Shown one piece after another: positions 14,870-22,202 of a stretch of 64,000 nt of DNA. Origin of the DNA: Bacillus sp. B1-b2 (GTDB lineage: Bacteria > Bacillota > Bacilli > Bacillales > Cytobacillaceae); assembly GCF_009183415.1 (NCBI RefSeq), contig NZ_WEHU01000020.1, positions 1-64,000 of the forward strand. Reading direction: 5' to 3'. The first letter of the stretch is position 1; every line of letters starts with the position of its first letter. Under the pieces are notes generated by a model that was not told the origin of the DNA, ran no database searches, and saw only the letters and a list, made by a program, of their open reading frames with translations. Position numbers and translations under genes: made by a program.

Positions 14870-16600
14870 TTATGTTGCTTCTATCCCAATATAAGAGAAG
14901 GAAGCAAAATTAAATAAACCCTTATCAGTTAATTTTAATGTAGGTATCACTGTTAAAGATAAAAAAGATAGAGTTAAAAATGGATTAAATTCTAAACTAC
15001 CTTTTAACCGTTTAACTCTCTCATTAAGTTCTTTCATTTCTTCATATAAAGTTAAGTAAGACTGATCTGAGATTAATCCAGCAATTGGTAAAGATAATTG
15101 AGCAATAATTTCCCCTTCTGCTACTACAACAATTCCCCCTTCTATCTCTTTTAACCTCTTTATAGCAAGTAAGATATCTTTATCGTTGGTACCTACCGAT
15201 ACTATATTATGGGAATCATGGGAGATAGTTGTTGCAATTGCTCCTCTTTGAATACCAAATCCTTTTACGATAGCTTTTCCTATATTACCCGTTTGATGAT
15301 GCCTTTCTACTACTATTAATTTCAATTGATCTTTTTCAACAGATGGTACAAAGTAGCCATTTTCCAAATTTACCGATTCTATTGTACTATTTGTCACAAT
15401 ACTATTTGGGATTATTTCTATTAAGTGACAGAAGTTAGACTGTAATGGAACTAGTAAATCCTCTATCTCCAATTCAGCACTATTTATTAATGGTATTCTA
15501 CTATCCTTATAATCATGTATAACCATTTTTTCTAATAGCAGCTTCCTATCTTTAACAATCCAATCACCATTTTTAAACACAGAATGCACGCTAAACTCTT
15601 CTAAGTTCTCTACAAAAAGAAAATCAGCTTTATATCCTGGTGCAATAGCGCCAATATCATCTAACTTATAACACTCTGCACTATTAATGGTAGCCATTTG
15701 AATCGCCGTTATTGGATCTAGCCCTTCCTTGATCGCTAACCTAATACAATGATCCACGCTTCCCTCTTCTACCAAATCATTAATTAATTTATCATCCGTT
15801 ACAAATAAACATCTTCTTGCGTTTCTTTCTGTAACGATGGGTAGTAATGCTTTCAAGTCTTTCGCTACAGTACCCTCTCTTATCATTAAGTACATGCCTA
15901 AATCTAATCGATCCTTAGCTTCTTGAATAGTTGTTGCTTCATGGTCATTACGAATATCTGCTGCTGCATATACATTCAGTTTCTCTCTTTCTATACCCGC
16001 AGCATGACCATCAATAAGACGGTTATGTTGTTTCGCAGAAAGAAGTTTATTCATCATATCGGGTGTCGTGTGATAGACAGAAGGATAATCCATGACTTCT
16101 GCTAACCCTAACACTCTTTCATGGTTGTAAAATCCCTCTAAATCCTCTGAATAAAGGTTTGCTCCATTGGAATCCTTAGGAACTGCAGGTACACAGGATG
16201 GGAGCATAACTTTTATATCTAGTGGCAAGCCTTCCGATTTTTCTAGCATATACTGAATTCCCTCTACTCCAGCCACATTAGCTATTTCATGAGGATCTGT
16301 TACAACAGTTGTTACTCCATGTAATAAAGACACTTTAGCAAATTCTTGAGGAGTCAGCATGCTACTTTCAATATGTACATGACCATCAATTAAGCCAGGA
16401 ATGACAAATTTCCCTTTAGCATCTATAACATTGCTTCCACTATACTTTCCTATCCCTGCAATATAATGATCAGCAATAGCTATGTCTTCTTCCATTATTT
16501 CGCCTGTAAATACATTAACAATCTTCGCATTTCTTATGATAAGGTCTGGTTGAATTTGTTTTCCTGCAACTTTTATGCGTTTTATTAATTTATCTTTCAT
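14870..16600 (-). CDS. ade: Adenine deaminase
   Basis: A 576-residue amidohydrolase, the usual length for AdeC-type adenine deaminase, which converts adenine to hypoxanthine and ammonia in purine salvage. Metal-binding GLIDGHVHIESSML lies near residue 72, with TTVVTDPHEIANV near 96, GHAAGI and DHEATT in the middle, and the C-terminal AIATTISHDSHNIVSVG. ATG 16600 follows GAGGGTGG. It is monocistronic. The upstream gap (16601-16931) shows no purine riboswitch that I can recognise. Confidence 0.95.
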   Translation of the reverse strand: MKDKLIKRIKVAGKQIQPDLIIRNAKIVNVFTGEIMEEDIAIADHYIAGIGKYSGSNVIDAKGKFVIPGLIDGHVHIESSMLTPQEFAKVSLLHGVTTVVTDPHEIANVAGVEGIQYMLEKSEGLPLDIKVMLPSCVPAVPKDSNGANLYSEDLEGFYNHERVLGLAEVMDYPSVYHTTPDMMNKLLSAKQHNRLIDGHAAGIEREKLNVYAAADIRNDHEATTIQEAKDRLDLGMYLMIREGTVAKDLKALLPIVTERNARRCLFVTDDKLINDLVEEGSVDHCIRLAIKEGLDPITAIQMATINSAECYKLDDIGAIAPGYKADFLFVENLEEFSVHSVFKNGDWIVKDRKLLLEKMVIHDYKDSRIPLINSAELEIEDLLVPLQSNFCHLIEIIPNSIVTNSTIESVNLENGYFVPSVEKDQLKLIVVERHHQTGNIGKAIVKGFGIQRGAIATTISHDSHNIVSVGTNDKDILLAIKRLKEIEGGIVVVAEGEIIAQLSLPIAGLISDQSYLTLYEEMKELNERVKRLKGSLEFNPFLTLSFLSLTVIPTLKLTDKGLFNFASFSYIGIEAT

Positions 16601-16915
16601 TCTGCCACCCTCTTTTTTTCAAAATATTCAGTATTTATGTTTTAGCATCAATGTACTATCTTTTTTTATTTTGATCTTCTTTACAGAAGGTGAATAAACA
16701 CAAGATCTTAACAAAAATTATGTATATAGAGTATGGAGAAATGCATATTTTTATTATTTTAATATAAATAGAAGTAAATTACAATTTATTATTTGTGAAA
16801 ATATCTCCTTACTTTTTGTAGATATTTTTCATTTTGCTCCTAAATTCAGCTACAAAAAGATGGTATCATAGTAGGTATTATAACTATCTTTACCTTGGAT
16901 TGTTATAAGATGGTG
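16601..16915. other. Divergent gap between ade and the chromate transporter genes
   Basis: AT-rich DNA of about 315 bp that must carry both divergent promoters. I looked for a purine riboswitch (three-way junction with conserved TATA/loop motifs) and did not find one. No other structure is seen. Confidence 0.3.
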
Positions 16916-16931
16916 AGAGAGGAGAATTTTT

Positions 16932-17504
16932 TTGTATAAAGAATTAATTATAGCGATGCTTCGTTCTGGGTTATTCGGATTTGGTGGTGGTCCATCTGTT
17001 ATTCCTTTAATTAGATACGAAGCTGTTACGAAATTTAAATGGCTTGACAATGAGGAATTTGGAGAGGTTTTAGCGATAGCGAATACTTTACCTGGTCCCA
17101 TTGCTACCAAAATGGCGGCTTATTTAGGCTATCGCCAAAAAGGAAGTATCGGTGCCATTGTAGGTGTATTAGCACATATTTTACCAACTTGTTTAGCCAT
17201 GGTTTTCTTATTCTCTTTTATTACCTATCTAAGTCATTCTACTATCATAACAAGTATGATTTCTGCAGTAGTACCTGTGATCGCTGTTATGCTTGGATTA
17301 ATGGCATATGAGTTCGGAGAAAAGGCAATAAAGGGATTAGGGATATATGTAGGAATTGGGTTAACGGTCGTGTGCATAATTCTGCTACAGGGGTTATCTA
17401 TTCATCCAGGAATTGTGGTCCTTATTTTTCTTACTTATGGAGCTTTCCATTTTAAAATAAAAAATAAACTATCAAAGAAAAAAGAAAGAGGCCATTCATC
17501 ATGA
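16932..17504 (+). CDS. Chromate transporter, first half (CHR family)
   Basis: A 190-residue membrane protein equal to one CHR domain of ChrA, with the diagnostic FGFGGGPSVIPLI near residue 14, ANTLPGPIATKMAAYLGY near residue 50, and about five to six hydrophobic spans. Short CHR proteins work in pairs of homologous, oppositely oriented halves. The start is TTG 16932, 8 bases after AGAGGAG; no better ATG exists at the family's N-terminus. It overlaps the next gene by 4 bp (ATGA). The pair exports chromate in tested cases, but Bacillus homologues may move another anion. Confidence 0.88.
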   Translation: MYKELIIAMLRSGLFGFGGGPSVIPLIRYEAVTKFKWLDNEEFGEVLAIANTLPGPIATKMAAYLGYRQKGSIGAIVGVLAHILPTCLAMVFLFSFITYLSHSTIITSMISAVVPVIAVMLGLMAYEFGEKAIKGLGIYVGIGLTVVCIILLQGLSIHPGIVVLIFLTYGAFHFKIKNKLSKKKERGHSS

Positions 17505-18040
17505 TAATTGTTAGTATATTTTTAAGCTTCCTAGTAGCAAATATTCTTGGTTATGGTGGTGGACCTGCTTCTATTCCTTTAATGTATGAAGAAATAGTCA
17601 ATCGTTATAATTGGTTGTCGAATACAGAGTTCTCTAATATGCTAGCACTAGGAAATGCCTTACCAGGACCAATAGCAACTAAAATTGCTGCATATGTAGG
17701 TTTTGGTGTAGGTGGAACAACTGGGTTTATTGTAGCCTTAATTGCAACAGTTGTCCCTTCCGCTATTGCTTTAATTTTATTAATAAAGGTAATGAGTAAA
17801 CATAAGGATTCTTCCATTGTTAAAGGTATGACCATATTAGTTCAGCCAGTTATCACGGCTTTAATGCTTGTGCTAACATTTGAAATGTTCCAAGACTCCT
17901 ATCATTCAATGGGGATTTTCCAATCTCTAATCATTGCATTAGTTGCCTTTCTTTTACTGCAAAAATGGAAAATACACCCGGCATTTGTTGTCCTGCTTGC
18001 ATTTTTATATGGCGGCCTAATCATACCACACTTTAGCTAA
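17501..18040 (+). CDS. Chromate transporter, second half (CHR family)
   Basis: A 179-residue CHR-domain protein, homologous to the gene before it (NILGYGGGPASIPLM near residue 17, GNALPGPIATKIAAYVGF near 52). The two genes overlap by ATGA, so translation is coupled and a 1:1 complex is expected. About six hydrophobic segments are visible. A terminator hairpin follows 28 bp after the stop. Confidence 0.88.
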   Translation: MIIVSIFLSFLVANILGYGGGPASIPLMYEEIVNRYNWLSNTEFSNMLALGNALPGPIATKIAAYVGFGVGGTTGFIVALIATVVPSAIALILLIKVMSKHKDSSIVKGMTILVQPVITALMLVLTFEMFQDSYHSMGIFQSLIIALVAFLLLQKWKIHPAFVVLLAFLYGGLIIPHFS

Positions 18041-18068
18041 TCGGTTTATTTACATATAGATAATCAAA

Positions 18069-18100
18069 AAGCATGTTATTAGCAATCTAATAACATGCTT
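18069..18100 (+). terminator. Terminator after the chromate transporter pair
   Basis: Perfect 13-bp arms AAGCATGTTATTA (18069-18081) and TAATAACATGCTT (18088-18100) with a 6-base loop. The U-tract is weak (CAGCTTGTTTT). Confidence 0.75.
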
Positions 18101-18152
18101 CAGCTTGTTTTGAAAGTAGTGATTTAGGGAGATTTAACAGTAATTTTATGCA

Positions 18153-18235
18153 GCTGATTGTAGTGGGTCCTGGTCACTATAACCAAAGGCCGAAGCAGCT
18201 CAGCGCGAGCCCCTACCCCTGTATCGGAAATCAGC
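18153..18235. repeat. GC-rich multi-branched palindromic element, unknown
   Basis: About 57% GC by hand count in DNA that is otherwise near one third GC. Nested stems can be drawn: 7 bp closing (18153-18159 with 18229-18235), a second 7-bp stem directly inside it with one bulged T (18160-18167 with 18210-18216), and inside that two small hairpins (TGGT/ACCA at 18171-18185 and CTC/GAG at 18199-18209). It sits between the convergent ends of the chromate transporter and the HAD gene. It could be a structured RNA, a degenerate mobile palindromic repeat or an unusual terminator. I do not recognise it. Confidence 0.5.
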
Positions 18236-18266
18236 CCCCTATTCACTCTTGAATCTCTTTTAGCTC

Positions 18267-18827
18267 TTATTTTATAAGCTGTCTTAATTCAGACCAATTA
18301 TTTATTCTATTCCAATTATACGCTTTATTATATGATTGATTTCTTACAAAGAATTGTACTGGGATATCTTGCAAGGTTTCTAGAACAGCTGGCTTATCAT
18401 CAAAATAGTAATCTAGCTTTAGCTCATGAATAATAGGTAGCTTTTCGTGATCCTCCATTCCGCAGTAAAAATGATTGTCTTGTATAGGAAAACCAGCATC
18501 CTTCATCCATTGCTTTGTTTGCTCTGCAAATTCTTTCTTACGTGCAGTAATATAGTACACTTCATGTCCACTATCAACTAACTCATTAAGTATCTCAACA
18601 GCAAAAGGGAAAGGTGGACATTCCTTAAAGTAAATATCTTCTCTCAAGGAATTCCATAGTTTCTTTCCTTCTTCCCTCGTTAAACCAAAAGGTTCGTGAA
18701 TCTCTACTGTTTCTAGATTTTGAAAAACACTAATATCAATTTTCTTATTAAGCATTTCATTATAAAGATGAAAAGCATATTCTCTTAAATTTATTAATGT
18801 ATCATCTATATCAAAACCAAATCTCAT
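18267..18827 (-). CDS. HAD-superfamily phosphatase/nucleotidase
   Basis: A 186-residue HAD hydrolase of the 5'-nucleotidase (NT5C/YqfW-like) type. The nucleophile motif is FGFDIDDTLINL at the N-terminus, the Thr/Ser motif YYITARKK near residue 95, and the acidic YYFDDKPAVLE near residue 140. It probably removes phosphate from a nucleotide or sugar phosphate. It is the last gene of a four-gene minus-strand run with a GTP cyclohydrolase II-like gene, ribD and a monooxygenase, with 12 bp to the gene before it. In that setting it could dephosphorylate the RibD product. ATG 18827 follows AGGAGG. Confidence 0.8.
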   Translation of the reverse strand: MRFGFDIDDTLINLREYAFHLYNEMLNKKIDISVFQNLETVEIHEPFGLTREEGKKLWNSLREDIYFKECPPFPFAVEILNELVDSGHEVYYITARKKEFAEQTKQWMKDAGFPIQDNHFYCGMEDHEKLPIIHELKLDYYFDDKPAVLETLQDIPVQFFVRNQSYNKAYNWNRINNWSELRQLIK

Positions 18828-18839
18828 GGAAACCTCCTA

Positions 18840-19961
18840 TTACATACCAACTTTCTCTCGATTATCAAACAAGAAATGATTCTTAAAGTTTGCTTCTCTT
18901 TGCAATTGTTCCATTTGTATAGCATCAACCTTGGACATTCGCCTTTCTTCATACCGCTTAAGTGTTCTAATATCCTGTTTATTAGAAATGATGTCTGGAA
19001 TAATCTTTGCCAATACTTCTGCATCTTTCAAAGCACTATTTAATCCAAATGCACCAGTTGGACTCATCGTATGCGCAGCATCTCCTAATAACACAACATT
19101 ATCTTGCACCCAAGTTGAGCTTTTAGAACTAACTACTTTAAGCAGAACAAAGTCTTTCCATGATTGAATATGTTTCCTAACAGTTTGTTCTAACTCTGGT
19201 ACTTCTCCCACTAGGGTTTGAATAAATGGTTGAAAAGACTCTTTTCGAATAGATGAGAAACTATTTTCAGGAATATTCCATCCAATTTGAATATAATTTC
19301 CATACTGTGTAAAAAGAGCTAGTTGTTGATCTTTCGCTAGCACCATTTTAATAGTAGGTCTCCAATTGGCTGGAGCTGGAACTCTTGCCCATAATAAATC
19401 ATATCCATGACTTATAGAAGTAACAGGGAAATTCGCTTTCTTCCTAATAGTAGAAAAGCGTCCATCTGCTCCAACAATAATTCTACTTCGAATTTCTGTT
19501 TTTACTCCATTCATTAAAACTATTACACTAGTTGATTCTTTGTTTTCGAAAGAGAGAATGTCCATTACTCTACTGTTCAAAAAAAGTTGAAAAGTAGGTA
19601 CACGCTTTGCCTCATCTAGAATAACCTTTAATAAATGGCTCTGAGGAACATGGATTCCAGTATGTGTTAGTCCCTTGTCAGGAAATACTTTTTTTATGGT
19701 TCTTCCCTTTTGCACATACTCTACTTCTTCCATAGGTAAAAGACCCATTTTTTGTAAAGAAGCATACAAGCCAGCTTCTTCTAATATTTCTTTTCCTTCT
19801 TGATTTAAGTGCTCGCCTCGAAACTCTTTATTAATTGATTCATGGCGTTCTAATAATACGGTAGAAACACCTGCACGTGCTAGCAACAGACCAAGTAATG
19901 CACCCCCTGGCCCCGCACCTACTATACATACATCTGTATCTAGTACCGTCATACTCTCCAT
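18840..19961 (-). CDS. FAD-dependent monooxygenase (UbiH/PHBH type)
   Basis: A 373-residue flavoprotein hydroxylase. The FAD dinucleotide motif CIVGAGPGGALLGLLLA lies near residue 13, the DG motif IVGADGRFSTIRKK near residue 162, and the GD motif VVLLGDAAHTMSPTGAFG near residue 290. Members hydroxylate aromatic or heteroaromatic rings using NAD(P)H and O2. It sits 15 bp after ribD and 12 bp before the HAD gene, so it is part of the same transcript and may act on a pyrimidine- or pteridine-type product. The start could be ATG 19961 or 19952 (GGAG three bases before the latter). Confidence 0.82.
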   Translation of the reverse strand: MESMTVLDTDVCIVGAGPGGALLGLLLARAGVSTVLLERHESINKEFRGEHLNQEGKEILEEAGLYASLQKMGLLPMEEVEYVQKGRTIKKVFPDKGLTHTGIHVPQSHLLKVILDEAKRVPTFQLFLNSRVMDILSFENKESTSVIVLMNGVKTEIRSRIIVGADGRFSTIRKKANFPVTSISHGYDLLWARVPAPANWRPTIKMVLAKDQQLALFTQYGNYIQIGWNIPENSFSSIRKESFQPFIQTLVGEVPELEQTVRKHIQSWKDFVLLKVVSSKSSTWVQDNVVLLGDAAHTMSPTGAFGLNSALKDAEVLAKIIPDIISNKQDIRTLKRYEERRMSKVDAIQMEQLQREANFKNHFLFDNREKVGM

Positions 19962-19976
19962 CTTCTTTCACACATG

Positions 19977-21071
19977 CTATTTTTCTGGATATGCTGTTAT
20001 TTTAATATCAGGACCAACCATTTCGGTTTTTGTAAAAATCAATGGCACAGATTCATTAATATCCTCAATATCCTTCCCTCTAAACGGGGTATATGAATTA
20101 GCGCCTCCTGCTAGTTTAGGTGCAATATACACTATATACTTTTGAATAAATCCTTGACGCATAAAACTGGCATTCACATCACTGCCGCCTTCTAATAAAA
20201 TATCTGTTATGCCTTTTTCATATAGCTGTTTAAGCATATCGTCAAGATTAAGTTTTCCCTCATGAGAGCTTACTCGAAGTATTTCTACGCCTTTTTCTTC
20301 TAACTCCAAGGCTTTATTTTGGTCAGAATTCATACTAGTTATAATAATAGTACGAGCATCGTGACAATGTGTAATATTAGCATGAAGAGGAGTTCTAAGG
20401 TTAGAATCCAATATAATTCTTATTGGATTCTTAGAAGGTTTATCTAATCTAGTTGTTAATCTCGGATTATCAGCTAATACAGTGCCAACCCCCACCAAAA
20501 TAGCATCAACATCATTTCTCAATAGATGAACTTCTTTTCGTGCAGCTTCGCTCGTAATCCATTGACTATGACCATTATATGTTGCTATCTTCCCATCTAG
20601 TGTCATCGCAACTTTAGAAATAACAAAAGGTTTTTCATGAATCATATTATGAATAAATCGTTCATTTAAACTTTGGGCTTCCTTTTTCAGTATCCCAACT
20701 TCTACTTCAATACCTGATTCTCTTATTATATTTATCCCTCTCCCTGCAACCATAGGATTAGGATCTTCTGTCGCAACTACTACTCTTTTTACTCCTGACT
20801 TGCTAACAAGTAATGCACAAGGAGGTGTTTTTCCGTAATGAGAACAAGGCTCTAATGTTACATACAGTGTAGCACCTTTAGCATGATCACCTGCCATGTT
20901 AAAGGCATGAACTTCTGCATGCGGTTCTCCTGCCTTGCGATGGAGTCCCGATCCAACAATCATTCCATCCTTTACAAGTACAGCGCCTACCACAGGATTA
21001 GGATTCGTTTTTCCTAATGCTGAGGCAGCAAGATCTAAAGCCATTTTCATAAAATCTTGATCTTGTTTCAT
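19977..21071 (-). CDS. ribD: Bifunctional diaminohydroxyphosphoribosylaminopyrimidine deaminase/reductase RibD
   Basis: A 364-residue RibD with both domains. The deaminase (about 1-145) keeps the zinc ligands HAEVHA and EPCSHYGKTPPC. The reductase (about 146-364) keeps KVAMTLDGKIAT, VGVGTVLADNPRLTTR, and DILLEGGSDVNASF. It deaminates then reduces the GTP cyclohydrolase II product to 5-amino-6-ribitylaminouracil phosphate. Everything looks intact. The start is ATG 21071 after AAGGGG; the GTG at 21080 overlaps that site. It follows the ribA-like gene by 12 bp. Other riboflavin genes (ribE, ribH, ribB) are absent, so this may serve another product or be a second copy. Confidence 0.93.
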   Translation of the reverse strand: MKQDQDFMKMALDLAASALGKTNPNPVVGAVLVKDGMIVGSGLHRKAGEPHAEVHAFNMAGDHAKGATLYVTLEPCSHYGKTPPCALLVSKSGVKRVVVATEDPNPMVAGRGINIIRESGIEVEVGILKKEAQSLNERFIHNMIHEKPFVISKVAMTLDGKIATYNGHSQWITSEAARKEVHLLRNDVDAILVGVGTVLADNPRLTTRLDKPSKNPIRIILDSNLRTPLHANITHCHDARTIIITSMNSDQNKALELEEKGVEILRVSSHEGKLNLDDMLKQLYEKGITDILLEGGSDVNASFMRQGFIQKYIVYIAPKLAGGANSYTPFRGKDIEDINESVPLIFTKTEMVGPDIKITAYPEK

Positions 21072-21083
21072 TCTATTCACCCC

Positions 21084-21824
21084 TTATATGGTTAGTGGTT
21101 CTTCTTTCAATGGGATATGACCAGATTTCTTCACTTTCGTTTCTAGGTAGCCCTCATTAAAAATAGATACATCTCCCCATAATGGAACATTCTCATCTGC
21201 GGCTAAGCCAAGCTCTTGTAATGCTTTTAATTTTTTAGGATTGTTAGTAATTAACTTTACTTCCTTTATACGAAGTGCTTGTAATACTCTAATAGGTGCA
21301 CCGTAGCTTCTAATATCATCAGGAAAGTCTAAAGCGTTATTTGCTTCCACTGTATCAAACCCTTGTTCTTGTAGGAGATAAGCAAGTGATTTTGTAAATA
21401 AGCCAATTCCTCTTCCTTCATGGTTAGCTAGATAGAATAATGCTCCGCTACCATTTTTCACAATCATACGCATGGATTCTTTCAATTGAAAGCCACAATC
21501 ACATCTTTTACTTCCAAATATATCTCCTGTATGACAAATACTATGCATACGTATTAGTGTCTCTTCTGCATTTTTAAAGTCACCATAAACAAGAACAGAA
21601 GATTGCTGATAATCTGCTAAATGTAAAGATGGTAAAGATTGAAGCAATTCTTCCTTCGTTTTTGTTTTATCTATTTCAAGCCATGTATACCATTGGAAGG
21701 TTACTACTTCCTCGTCTAACTGCACGGGTAGTTTTATGGGACCAACCAAACTTAAATTTTGTTCTTCATTATAAGAAATAATTTGTATTTTATCTTGAAG
21801 AAGATTGATTACATTTTGTTCCAT
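21084..21824 (-). CDS. ribA: GTP cyclohydrolase II-like protein (RibA domain only, divergent)
   Basis: A 246-residue protein with an N-terminal extension of about 75 residues and a GTP cyclohydrolase II domain. Zinc cysteines are present in SICHTGDIFGSKRCDCGFQL, as are EGRGIGL, EANNALDFPDDIRSYG and LITNNPKK. Known enzymes have YLRQEGRGIGL; here the stretch is YLANHEGRGIGL, with one extra residue and no Arg, and SEC is changed to SIC. There is no DHBP synthase domain, unlike RibBA. GTP ring opening is expected but the altered loop could change the product. ATG 21824 follows AAAGGAGATTTTATA. It heads the four-gene run. Confidence 0.82.
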   Translation of the reverse strand: MEQNVINLLQDKIQIISYNEEQNLSLVGPIKLPVQLDEEVVTFQWYTWLEIDKTKTKEELLQSLPSLHLADYQQSSVLVYGDFKNAEETLIRMHSICHTGDIFGSKRCDCGFQLKESMRMIVKNGSGALFYLANHEGRGIGLFTKSLAYLLQEQGFDTVEANNALDFPDDIRSYGAPIRVLQALRIKEVKLITNNPKKLKALQELGLAADENVPLWGDVSIFNEGYLETKVKKSGHIPLKEEPLTI

Positions 21825-21877
21825 TATAAAATCTCCTTTATACGTTTACTGTACTTACACATTATTTATAATAGTTA

Positions 21878-21894
21878 ACTTACTATATGTAAGT
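21878..21894. promoter_or_regulatory. Palindromic operator candidate of the ribA-ribD cluster
   Basis: ACTTAC-TATAT-GTAAGT, a perfect 6-bp inverted repeat over the predicted transcription start (about 21889) of the minus-strand cluster. Its position suggests repression. The binding protein is unknown; the sequence differs from the operators of the adjacent TetR gene. Confidence 0.5.
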
Positions 21895-21895
21895 A

Positions 21896-21924
21896 AGTTT
21901 ATTATGATAATGAAATAACGTCAA
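21896..21924 (-). promoter_or_regulatory. Promoter of the ribA-ribD cluster
   Basis: Minus strand TTGACG (21919-21924), 17 bp, TAAACT (21896-21901). The -35 is good and the -10 moderate, which fits a regulated promoter. An AT-rich TGATAATGAAAT stretch fills the spacer. Confidence 0.55.
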
Positions 21925-21948
21925 GTAATGCGTTTGCTCCGATATTTT

Positions 21949-21964
21949 ATTGATAATTCTCATT
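21949..21964. promoter_or_regulatory. Fur-like box 1
   Basis: ATTGATAATTCTCATT; its complement AATGAGAATTATCAAT matches the classic Fur box AATGATAATTATCATT at 14 of 16 positions. It lies about 25 bp upstream of the cluster's -35. AT-rich DNA makes chance matches possible. Confidence 0.4.
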
Positions 21965-22002
21965 GAATTACTCACCTTTAGTTAGCTTAATGACTAATTA
22001 AG

Positions 22003-22017
22003 TGATAATAGTTATCA
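22003..22017. promoter_or_regulatory. Fur/PerR-like box 2
   Basis: TGATAAT-A-GTTATCA, a 7-1-7 inverted repeat that matches the Bacillus Fur-family consensus TGATAATNATTATCA except at one base. It lies in the gap between the ribA-like gene and tetR. Which gene it serves is not clear; Fur, PerR and Zur boxes are similar. Confidence 0.5.
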
Positions 22018-22092
22018 TAAATCAAAAATGGCCTTAGTACAATCTCCTAAAAATACCCTAAGTTCCTTTCCGTACACCTTTTCTTAAGCTAA

Positions 22093-22121
22093 TTGATTTT
22101 CACACAAAATTAATATATAAT
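22093..22121 (+). promoter_or_regulatory. Promoter of the tetR gene
   Basis: TTGATT (22093-22098), 17 bp, TATAAT (22116-22121). The predicted start point falls in the first TGACT/AGTCA operator, consistent with autorepression. Confidence 0.75.
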
Positions 22122-22122
22122 T

Positions 22123-22136
22123 TGACTACCTAGTCA
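22123..22136. promoter_or_regulatory. TetR operator 1
   Basis: TGACTACCTAGTCA, a perfect inverted repeat directly after the tetR -10. It is the first of two copies whose centres are 30 bp apart. Confidence 0.7.
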
Positions 22137-22152
22137 GAAATACAAAATTTAT

Positions 22153-22166
22153 TGACTATTCAGTCA
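22153..22166. promoter_or_regulatory. TetR operator 2
   Basis: TGACTATTCAGTCA, arms TGACT/AGTCA, 30 bp (about three helical turns) downstream of operator 1, in the tetR leader. Same-face spacing allows cooperative binding of two dimers. Confidence 0.7.
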
Positions 22167-22202
22167 TAAGATAACTCTTCCTACGAATCAGGAGGTTTAC
22201 AC

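Noticed and set aside
16601-16931. A purine riboswitch upstream of adenine deaminase
   Set aside because: No three-way junction with the conserved loop and core bases could be found.
16850-17110. A minus-strand frame opposite the first chromate transporter gene
   Set aside because: It is antisense to a clear CHR-domain gene, has no ribosome binding site and no similarity to a known family.
21825-22202. An FMN riboswitch in front of the ribA-like gene
   Set aside because: The region is AT-rich throughout and lacks the conserved GC-rich RFN blocks; none of the expected stems could be drawn.
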